Below are positions 1 to 7,040 of a stretch of 64,000 nucleotides of DNA, piece after piece. Below the pieces are notes generated by a model. That model saw only the letters and a program-made list of their open reading frames with translations. It searched no databases and was not told the origin of the DNA. How positions within the stretch are numbered: position 1 is the first letter of the stretch; every line of letters starts with the position of its first letter. The stretch is from Pseudomonadota bacterium (GTDB lineage: Bacteria > Myxococcota_A > Polyangia > Polyangiales > Polyangiaceae), in assembly GCA_023398955.1 (NCBI GenBank), contig JAEWRL010000026.1:30517-94516 (forward strand), given 5' to 3'. The position numbers and the translations under genes are program-made.

Positions 1-1
1 C

Positions 2-181
2 TGTGATGATGGCGCTACCTTCGATTGGGAGCCGGTTACCGCGAACTCGCAGGTCGACAACCTGCGGCCGGTCGTTCCCAAGTGGGATGCGGACCACACG
101 GCGCTCTTGTGGCTGCGCGGCACATATACGTCGGCCCAGGCGTACAATTTCAAGGTGGTTGGGCTGATCGAAGAACGCTAA
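2..181 (+). CDS. C-terminal end of a probable BNR-type propeller protein (partial)
   Basis: Only the last 59 codons are inside the window; the start is off the left edge. The frame ends at TAA 179-181. The visible tail is rich in Trp, Leu, Arg and beta-branched residues, with the stretch 'ALLWLRGTYTSAQAYNFKV'. This resembles the C-termini of BNR/Asp-box proteins of the BNR_4 type, which often sit beside polysaccharide lyases. The next gene, 46 nt downstream, is a GH105-like glycuronyl hydrolase, which fits a shared role in uronate-containing polysaccharide breakdown. The family call is inference from a short fragment; that this is a real coding end is more certain than what it encodes. Confidence 0.45.
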   Translation, partial: CDDGATFDWEPVTANSQVDNLRPVVPKWDADHTALLWLRGTYTSAQAYNFKVVGLIEER

Positions 182-227
182 GAGTCATCCTTCCGGACAC
201 ACTCATCTGAAGAGAGGTTCATTGACC

Positions 228-1925
228 ATGGGATCTGGGAACACCGCCTGTCGAACAATCAACCGGAAGCGGCTCGGCAGCTTCGCTCGCCACGTCTTCA
301 TGCTGAGCGTCGTGGGCTATCCCTTGGCTTGTACCTCCGATGGCAACGGTGACTCGGGTGCCGTTGGCGGCGCCTCAGGATTCACGAACCAGCCAGGTGC
401 CGGAGGGGGCTCGCAAAGCGGTAGCGGCGGCGGTAGCGCCGTTGGCGTCGGCGGTGCGAGCGGAGGAGCCGTTGGTGCAGGCGGTGCCGCACCTGGAGTG
501 GGCGGTGCAAGCGTCGGATCTGGCGGCGTAGGTCCAGGGTTTGGCGGAAGCGTGGGCTTCGGCGGGGGAATTCCGGGAACTGGCGGCGCAAGCGGAGGAG
601 CTGTGGGTACTGGAGGCACCGTGCCTGGCGTGGGCGGCGCGAGCGGCGGAACGCCTGCCACGGGCGGTTCAGAGCTCGGTGGCACGAGCGGCGGAACCAG
701 CGGGTCCGACGGTGGAGTCCCTGGTCTAGGTGGCTCGAGCGGTGGAACGGCAGGAACACCAGCGGGCGGCAGCGATTTGTCAGCGGGTGGAGCCGGCGCC
801 GGCGGGGCCGTCGGCGAGCCGTGCGCAGATGAGTGCTTGGACCAGTGTCTCGAGTGGGGAGGAACGGAGCGCGACGGTAGCTGCGAAGGGGCGCGAGTTT
901 GCTGCGAAGGGGCCACCGTCCCTGCCGTCAATCCCTTGGCACACCTCGTCTCTTCCGCTGAAGAAGTGGGGCTCTTACTCGCCGAACGCTTCAATCGGCA
1001 GGCGCTTGCCTTCAACTCCGTGGCAAATCTGCCCGGCGATGGCTACAAGACGGCCTGCGAGTGGTACGGGGCGCTCGCTGTCGCGAACCTGACGGGTCGT
1101 CAAGACCTCCTGAACTCGCTCGTCACCAAGTTCGACCCCCTCAAAGCCAACTTCGTCAACGCCATGACGGGCGGAGAAGCGCATGTCGACCGCTACATCT
1201 TCGGGATGGTGCCGCTCGAGATCTACCTCCAAACTGGCGATGAAAGCTATCTGTCACTGGGGACGGAGGTCGCTGACAGGCAGCAGGTTACGAACCAGAC
1301 TCGTGACGCAATCGATGACATGTTCATGATGACGGGTCTGCAGCTGGAGGCGTATCGCGCGACGGGTGATGACAAGTACATCGAATTCATGGCCCAGACG
1401 ATGGTCGATTACCTCGGTGCGCAGCAATCGAACGGGCTCTTCTATCATAATGTGACTCAGGCACCTGTGCATTGGGGTCGCGGCAACGGTTGGTTCGCCG
1501 CGGGAATGGCCGAGATTATGAGGGATCTCGAGCCGGGCTCCTATCCAGCCATCGAGGAGGGGTACGAGCGCATGATGGAAGGTTTGCTTGCCTATCAAGG
1601 GGTGAATGGACTCTGGTATCAGGTCCTGGATATGCCTGAACACGCCAGCAACTGGGAGGAGAGCTCTGGTTCGGCCATGTTCACCTACGCGATGGTGGCT
1701 GGGGTCAGGCGCGGTGTACTCGATGCGGAGACGTACGTTCCGGTGATCGAGGCCGCATGGGCAGGACTGCAGAGCAAGATCTCGGGTCAGGGCGACGTCA
1801 GGGATATCTGTGTAGGTACCTGGTACAAGAACAACGCTCAAGAATACATGGCCCTGACGCGACTCACGGGGGATGGTCACGGTCAGGCCCCCGTTCTCTG
1901 GATAGCGGCGGAGTTGCTCCGCTAG
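228..1925 (+). CDS. Lipoprotein GH105-like unsaturated rhamnogalacturonyl/glycuronyl hydrolase
   Basis: About 565 residues. The N-terminus carries a signal peptide ending in a lipobox-like 'YPLAC', then about 150 residues of Gly/Ser/Ala-rich tether, then a short Cys cluster ('CADECLDQCLEWGG'). The remaining roughly 340 residues are an (alpha/alpha)6 hydrolase of the GH88/GH105 type: 'ACEWYGAL', 'HVDRYIFGM', 'AIDDMFMMTGLQLEAY' (the Asp pair expected at the active site), 'VHWGRGNGWFAAG' and 'WEESSGSAMFTYAM'. The family removes 4,5-unsaturated uronic acid left by polysaccharide lyases. The protein is probably anchored at the cell surface, with the tether holding the enzyme away from the membrane. 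AGAGAGG at 211-217 could serve TTG 222 or ATG 228; I prefer ATG. The substrate (pectin, ulvan or other) cannot be told from sequence. Confidence 0.85.
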   Translation: MGSGNTACRTINRKRLGSFARHVFMLSVVGYPLACTSDGNGDSGAVGGASGFTNQPGAGGGSQSGSGGGSAVGVGGASGGAVGAGGAAPGVGGASVGSGGVGPGFGGSVGFGGGIPGTGGASGGAVGTGGTVPGVGGASGGTPATGGSELGGTSGGTSGSDGGVPGLGGSSGGTAGTPAGGSDLSAGGAGAGGAVGEPCADECLDQCLEWGGTERDGSCEGARVCCEGATVPAVNPLAHLVSSAEEVGLLLAERFNRQALAFNSVANLPGDGYKTACEWYGALAVANLTGRQDLLNSLVTKFDPLKANFVNAMTGGEAHVDRYIFGMVPLEIYLQTGDESYLSLGTEVADRQQVTNQTRDAIDDMFMMTGLQLEAYRATGDDKYIEFMAQTMVDYLGAQQSNGLFYHNVTQAPVHWGRGNGWFAAGMAEIMRDLEPGSYPAIEEGYERMMEGLLAYQGVNGLWYQVLDMPEHASNWEESSGSAMFTYAMVAGVRRGVLDAETYVPVIEAAWAGLQSKISGQGDVRDICVGTWYKNNAQEYMALTRLTGDGHGQAPVLWIAAELLR

Positions 1926-2310
1926 CGGGGGTAGGTTTCGTGCCGCGCGATGATGATGCAGCGCGGCGTGTAATCCTTGGGAGCTCGCCGTCACGAGCAC
2001 GGGTTGGGTTCCAGTAGGAACGAAGCGGGAGCGCGCTCCACGGGGTACCCCGCCGACGGGGGCCGTACCAAGAAAGTACCTGCTGCTGTGAATTGCGAGC
2101 GCGCCGGCTTGCCTTCATGAGGACCACCGCATTGGTGGGCGTGTGAAAAAAACCAGCGCTGAGGAGCGCGCGGGGAGGCTCCGGGTCCGCTGATGGCGGC
2201 TGGGGGTTTACCTCTCCGTTAAGGCCTGCTACCGTACCCGATAACTCGGAGCCGGGAGCGGTCTTCGAGCATGCAATGTGGCTATGCCGCGCATGGGGAG
2301 TGTCGTTGAT
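1926..2310 (+). other. Intergenic region, about 385 nt
   Basis: Lies between the GH105-like gene and the first RCC1 lipoprotein. Several overlapping frames are open here but have Arg/Pro-rich shadow composition and no ribosome binding site. I see no RNA gene or clear promoter. GGGGAG at 2295-2300 is the probable ribosome binding site for ATG 2311. Confidence 0.5.
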
Positions 2311-4533
2311 ATGGCAGATGTACGGCGGCGGTCTGGGATCGCGGTGCTGGCAGTCGTCGCGATTGCCTGCGGGGGAGAGGACTTCACCAGCATTGAGGCG
2401 GCGGGCACGGCTGGTCTTGCAGGGGCGAGAGCCGCCTCGTTGGCGGGCGGCGCGGGGACCGCGTCGGGCGGCGCCCCACACATTTCGGGCGGAACGGCCA
2501 ACGGGGGGGCACCGGCTGACGGTGGTACTGGAGAGGCGGGGTCGGGATTGCAGGGAGGGCTCGATCGCCCGCCGGGAGGCGGAGCGGGGATCGTTGACTC
2601 CAACGGTGGAGCCTCGGGCGGTGCGTCGAGCGGCGGAGCCCTAATTGGAGGAGCACCGAGCGGCGGAGCGCCAAGCGGCGTGACATCGGACGGCGGGACA
2701 TCGGACGGCGGGACATCGGACGGCGGGGTTTCGAACGGCGGGGTTTCGAACGGCGGGACGTCGAGTGGCGGAACGTCGAGTGGCGGAACGTCGAGTGGTG
2801 GAACCTCGAGCGGTGGAACCTCGAGCGGTGGAACCTCGAGCGGCGGAACCTCGAGCGGTGGCGCCGTCGACCCGAGTTGCGAGGCTGGCCCGCTCCTGGA
2901 TTGCCCCTGCACGACGAGCGGCGCGCTCGCTTGCAACGGATCCAATCAGAAAGTGCAGTTGATCTGTAGGGGCGGCGTCTGGGAATTCAGTGACAGCTGC
3001 TCGTCCACCGAGAACTGCGATCAACGGACGGGCGCCTGCGAGGCCATTGTTGCTGGTTGTGCGAACCTGGCGCCCGGTGCCACATTCTGCGAAGCGCCCG
3101 ATATCCGTCACACCTGCGGCGAAGACCGTACCGACACCACTACCGAGACTTGCGGGGGGATCTGCCAGAATGGCGCCTGCCGGGTCGCCGTTTGTGGTGA
3201 CGGAAAGGTGAGTGCCGGCGAAGAGTGTGACGATGGCAACGACGCCATCGCGGACGGTTGCGAGCCCGGCACCTGCAGGATCTCCCGCGTTGTCCAGTTG
3301 GCGCTCGGTACCTCCCACACCTGCGCGCTACTGACAGGAGGGCACGTCCGCTGCTGGGGTGACAACGCGTACAATCAGCTGGGCCTCGGCCACACCAACT
3401 CGCGTGGGGACTACCTGCCCTACGAGATGGGACCCGTGGATCTCGGGGGCAGCGGTATTGCCGTCAAGGTTGTGGCGGCGGGCAACACGACCTGCGCCCT
3501 CCTGAGCGATGCCACGTTGCGCTGCTGGGGTGAGAACACTTACGGTCAACTCGGTCGAGGGAACAAGGAGAGCTACTTCGGGAGTACCCCGAACACCCTC
3601 GGCGCAGTTCCGGTAGGGGGGCGCGCCGGCGGCGCCGAGCTCGACGTCGTCGACGTGGCAACTGGCGGCGGGTCGACGTGCGCCTTGCTCGAAGGCGGCA
3701 TCGTGAAATGCTGGGGTGGGAACCACTACGGGCAGCTCGGCGCGGGCGAGGATACTGACTTCAGCGCCACGACGGTTCCCGAAGACATTCCCGACGTGGA
3801 TGTCGGCGGGACGGCGATTGGGATTGGCGTGGGTGGTGCTCACGCCTGTGCCCTTCTCAGTACCGGGCGCCTGCGCTGCTGGGGCGAGAACTACTACGGG
3901 CAGCTCGGGGGAATCGTTGACAAGAACTCTTTGGTTGGTGATGACGAGAAGCCGAGCGAGGTTTCCCTCATCCCGACCGACCCGTCTACGACTGTCTCGT
4001 CGTTCACGACTGGTGGTAACCACACTTGCGCGCTCTTGGCCAACGGGCACCTCGAGTGCTGGGGGCGCAACAGTGTTGGGCAGCTGGGCATCGGAAACAC
4101 GACGGATATCGGTGACACGATGAGCGAGTCGCCCCTGGATGGTGAGGTGTTTCTGGACGGTGCCGAGGTGCGGAGCGTGACGGCGACGAGTAATCACACC
4201 TGCATGACCTTCGTGTCGAACGGCGGGGTGCGCTGCTGGGGAAACAACACTGCGGCGCAGCTCGGCTATCCCCACACGGCGCACCAAGGCGGCACCGACT
4301 CGACGATCCCCATCAATCTCCCGGACATTGCTTTCGGAGAAGGTGTCACGGCGACGGCAGTGTTCCCGGGTGAGCTTCATACCTGCGCCATACTCAGTAC
4401 CCACGCCGTCAAGTGCTGGGGCCGTAACGACAAAGGACAAATAGGTTTCGGATTCGTTACTACCGGCTCGCCCACGTACATCGGCGGGTCCGGTCAGACG
4501 CCGAATCTGCTGGAGCCGATACGGGTCTTTTAG
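2311..4533 (+). CDS. RCC1-repeat lipoprotein with Gly/Ser tether (paralogue 1)
   Basis: About 740 residues. From ATG 2311 the protein begins with a compact signal peptide and lipobox ('VLAVVAIACGG'). It continues with about 170 residues of Gly/Ser/Ala-rich tether ending in pentapeptide repeats (GGTSS), a Cys-rich module ('CPCTTSGALACNG' onward), and one DUF4215 unit ('AGEECDDGNDAIADGC'). The rest is seven RCC1-type repeats with the core 'HTCALL..G.VRCWG.N.YGQLG', enough for one seven-bladed propeller. RCC1 propellers are usually binding or scaffold domains; no catalytic motif is visible. ATG 2311 is favoured over GTG 2278 because GGGGAG lies 10 nt upstream and the signal peptide becomes normal. 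The gene at 7041 has the same module order. The ligand is unknown. Confidence 0.82.
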   Translation: MADVRRRSGIAVLAVVAIACGGEDFTSIEAAGTAGLAGARAASLAGGAGTASGGAPHISGGTANGGAPADGGTGEAGSGLQGGLDRPPGGGAGIVDSNGGASGGASSGGALIGGAPSGGAPSGVTSDGGTSDGGTSDGGVSNGGVSNGGTSSGGTSSGGTSSGGTSSGGTSSGGTSSGGTSSGGAVDPSCEAGPLLDCPCTTSGALACNGSNQKVQLICRGGVWEFSDSCSSTENCDQRTGACEAIVAGCANLAPGATFCEAPDIRHTCGEDRTDTTTETCGGICQNGACRVAVCGDGKVSAGEECDDGNDAIADGCEPGTCRISRVVQLALGTSHTCALLTGGHVRCWGDNAYNQLGLGHTNSRGDYLPYEMGPVDLGGSGIAVKVVAAGNTTCALLSDATLRCWGENTYGQLGRGNKESYFGSTPNTLGAVPVGGRAGGAELDVVDVATGGGSTCALLEGGIVKCWGGNHYGQLGAGEDTDFSATTVPEDIPDVDVGGTAIGIGVGGAHACALLSTGRLRCWGENYYGQLGGIVDKNSLVGDDEKPSEVSLIPTDPSTTVSSFTTGGNHTCALLANGHLECWGRNSVGQLGIGNTTDIGDTMSESPLDGEVFLDGAEVRSVTATSNHTCMTFVSNGGVRCWGNNTAAQLGYPHTAHQGGTDSTIPINLPDIAFGEGVTATAVFPGELHTCAILSTHAVKCWGRNDKGQIGFGFVTTGSPTYIGGSGQTPNLLEPIRVF
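2686..2866 (+). repeat. 15-bp tandem repeats inside the Gly/Ser tether
   Basis: A 15-bp unit repeats head to tail and encodes the pentapeptides GGTSD, GGVSN and GGTSS. Three near-identical copies of acatcggacggcggg are followed by two GGVSN units and seven GTSSG units of the type tcgagtggcggaacg. The unit length is a multiple of three, so gain or loss of copies would change tether length without breaking the frame. Confidence 0.85.
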
Positions 4534-5089
4534 GTTGGTATAGGTCTTCTGGTCGGCTTGGCCGCTGCCGTCGTCCAGGGCGACGGGAGCCCCCTGAGCG
4601 CTCCATTCTTGCCACTTCTGGCACGGTGTTCTTCAGTGTTTTGATGCTATCGGCGGGCAGGAGTCAGCCATCAGCCGCCAAACCACCATTCGCCTGATTG
4701 CTGATTGCTGATTGCTGATTGCTGATTGCTGATTGCCAGCATCCCCTTTTGTCACCGCTCCGTCGCGTTAGGAGCGTGAGATTGCCGCGCCTGCCGTTCC
4801 GCTCCTGGGCGGTTGCGCGCCGCTCCAGTGGTAATGGATGCGGTTGTCGCTATGTCGGCTGCCATCCCTTCCGAGTGGTTGAGTCGAGAGGGTAAAGGTA
4901 ATGCGCTCGCGTGGACTGTTTGATAATAATACTGGTGAAGTCGTTCATTGATGGGTATTATAGTTTCTCGTGCGCCCAGATGGGAGCGCGGGTGTGAAGG
5001 TGCCCCGGTGCTCGCCAGCGTGGGTGCCAAACGGAATGCTCGTGGTACTGCCGGTGCGGTGAGACGCGTGCATGAACGGAGGGAAAGGA
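4534..5089 (+). other. Intergenic region, about 555 nt, with heptamer repeats
   Basis: Separates the first RCC1 gene from the VWA/CBM2 gene. The only clear structure is the CTGATTG heptamer array at 4694-4735, preceded by related 'tcagccatcagccg' sequence near 4664-4677. A local AT-richer stretch near 4918-4970 lies upstream of the next gene and could hold its promoter. GGAGGG at 5078-5083 is the ribosome binding site for ATG 5090. Confidence 0.6.
4694..4735. repeat. Six perfect tandem copies of the heptamer CTGATTG
   Basis: CTGATTG is repeated six times without a mismatch in intergenic DNA. Read on the other strand it is CAATCAG. A related but degenerate run sits near 20206-20252, which suggests a dispersed short-sequence repeat family. 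It is not coding. Confidence 0.95.
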
Positions 5090-6916
5090 ATGAAAATGAG
5101 AATGACAAATAGGACCATCGTTGGATTGCTCGCCGGAGCGGGCGCGCTCGGATTGGTGTCCGCGGCGAGTGCCCAGCAGGCCGAGGAGTACTCGTACTTC
5201 CTGTTGGATCAGACGGGGAGCATGACGCTCTCTGGGCGCTCCGGCACCAGGTGGGATGACGCCGTCAACGCCGCTTTGTCGAACATCGACGACGATATGG
5301 AGGCCACTGAAACAGGCGATAATCCGCGCCGTCAGGCCGTGTCGATCTGGACCTTCAGAGACGACGGCACCCAGGTCGGCGCGGAGCGAATCTGGCCGAC
5401 GGCGACGGACTCCGTGGGCTGCGAAGCGCCTGCCGTCGTGGAGGCGGCCACGGGTTTCTGCCTGCTCCCCGCCAGCGCTCGTGATGCTGCGCGGGTCTGG
5501 GCCAACATCGCCGAGAAGGTAGAGGCAATCCGCACCGAGCACCGCGCCGTAGTCGGGCCACGAACGCCCCTCGCGGATTCGCTCTGCGAGTCGCTGGAGT
5601 TCATGAGGCTCAACACGGCAGGGGCGTACAAGACGATCACCCTCGAGTCGGACGGGGACGAGAACCCGGGGGCTCCTCGCACGTTCTGCTCAGGGCCGAA
5701 CTCGGTGAGCTCAGTCGAGGCGCCGAGCTTTGCGGAAGGTGGTTACGATTGGGGCTACGACGAAGGAAGCTGGCAGGCAAGAGTGCTGCGCCGCGCGGTT
5801 CGCTTCACGGTTCCCGACGAGGAGGAGGCGGTCGAAGGGCTCGGGCCCCTCGGTGACGAGGACTGGCCGATCTCGAATCTCCGCTGGCGCGTCGCTGCCC
5901 TTTATAACCTGGTCCCCCAGCCCACCACGGCCTCGGCCCGCTTCGCCTTCGCGCTGGCAGCGCCCGACCCGGCCGAGGATCACGCTGGCACCAGCCTAAT
6001 GACTCCGCTGTTCGCTGCGATGGCGGCTCCGGCTGATGGCTATATCCCGTCCATGCCCTTGGCGGATCTGTCCCTCTTCCGAGCGCTGGGTACTTCCACG
6101 CCGGATTCCAGCTTCGAGGAGATCGTCCGGGTTCCTGGGGCCGTCTACGGGGTCGACCATGCGCTGCCCGCGGATGTGGACGACAGCGGTTGCACAGACA
6201 TTGCTGACTACCGGATCATGACGCAAGAGGACGTTTGGATGCAGGAGGCTGCCCCACCGCATGAGATCCGCATGCGAGCCGACATCACGCGTGACTCCTA
6301 CGTCAACCTGCTCGACCTCGACATGCTCTTCGATCACTGGGGAGAGGGTTGTCTCAACGCAGTCGGCGCTCCACCGCGGCCCGAAACGTGCTTCAACGGT
6401 ATCCAGAGCGGCACGGAGACGGACGTGGATTGCGGCGGGGTTTGCGCTCCTTGTGTCGAGAACGAGATGTGCGGGGATGCGACCGACTGTGCGAGTCAGG
6501 TCTGCGTCGATGGCCTTTGCCAGGCGCCCTCTTGCAGTGACGGCCGCATGAATGGCGACGAAGTCGATGTGGACTGTGGCGGCAGCGAGTGTGAGCCGTG
6601 TGACGCGGGGCTGAGCGCTGTCATCTCCGTTTTCACAGACTGGGGTAGCGGCTTCTGCGCCAATATCGTGGTCACTAACCCGGGTTCCGAGCCGATCACC
6701 GGCTGGGTCATCGAGGCAGAGACTCATGGCACGCGCCTAGGGAACGTGTGGGGTGGCACGACGAGTGCTCCGGCGGGGCTCATTTCCATCGTGCCAGCTG
6801 GCTACAATGCGAGCATCGAGCCTGGTTCGACGAACCGAGGCGTTGGCTTCTGCGCGGACAGGCCGGGCGGCGGTAGCGCGATTCCTGAGATCCTGGACGT
6901 TCTCGCCGACTTCTGA
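5090..6916 (+). CDS. Secreted VWA / dockerin-like / Cys-rich / CBM2 protein
   Basis: About 608 residues with a Sec signal peptide ending 'LVSAASAQ'. Domain order: a von Willebrand A-type domain with MIDAS 'DQTGSM' (Thr in place of the usual Ser), 'TPLADSL' and 'ESDGDEN'; a dockerin-like EF-hand pair ('DVDDSGCTDIADY' and 'RADITRDSYVNLLDLDML'); two Cys-rich 'DVDCGG.C..C' units; and a C-terminal CBM2-like cellulose/chitin-binding module ('WGSGFCANIVVTNPGSEPI', 'GWVIEAETHG', 'VGFCAD'). No catalytic domain is visible, so it is best read as an adhesion or scaffold protein that binds polysaccharide. GGAGGG at 5078-5083, 6 nt before ATG 5090, fixes the start and rules out ATG 5072. It sits between two RCC1 paralogues on the same strand. 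Confidence 0.8.
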   Translation: MKMRMTNRTIVGLLAGAGALGLVSAASAQQAEEYSYFLLDQTGSMTLSGRSGTRWDDAVNAALSNIDDDMEATETGDNPRRQAVSIWTFRDDGTQVGAERIWPTATDSVGCEAPAVVEAATGFCLLPASARDAARVWANIAEKVEAIRTEHRAVVGPRTPLADSLCESLEFMRLNTAGAYKTITLESDGDENPGAPRTFCSGPNSVSSVEAPSFAEGGYDWGYDEGSWQARVLRRAVRFTVPDEEEAVEGLGPLGDEDWPISNLRWRVAALYNLVPQPTTASARFAFALAAPDPAEDHAGTSLMTPLFAAMAAPADGYIPSMPLADLSLFRALGTSTPDSSFEEIVRVPGAVYGVDHALPADVDDSGCTDIADYRIMTQEDVWMQEAAPPHEIRMRADITRDSYVNLLDLDMLFDHWGEGCLNAVGAPPRPETCFNGIQSGTETDVDCGGVCAPCVENEMCGDATDCASQVCVDGLCQAPSCSDGRMNGDEVDVDCGGSECEPCDAGLSAVISVFTDWGSGFCANIVVTNPGSEPITGWVIEAETHGTRLGNVWGGTTSAPAGLISIVPAGYNASIEPGSTNRGVGFCADRPGGGSAIPEILDVLADF

Positions 6917-7040
6917 GCGGCGCGAGGCCGGCAGTACGGCGCGGCCTCCTCACTCCGAGGGGGGCGCGCCGCATTGCGGCCTGGGCGAGCGGTTCTCCTA
7001 TGATACACCTGAGCATGGCCGCAGCGAGGGACGGTGCCTG

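Noticed and set aside
317..1015. Minus-strand 232-codon Pro-rich frame
   Set aside because: Antisense of the Gly-rich tether of the GH105-like gene.
6753..7040. Extension of the second RCC1 gene back to 6753
   Set aside because: It overlaps the CBM2 coding end of the previous gene in another frame and has shadow composition; the signal peptide begins later.
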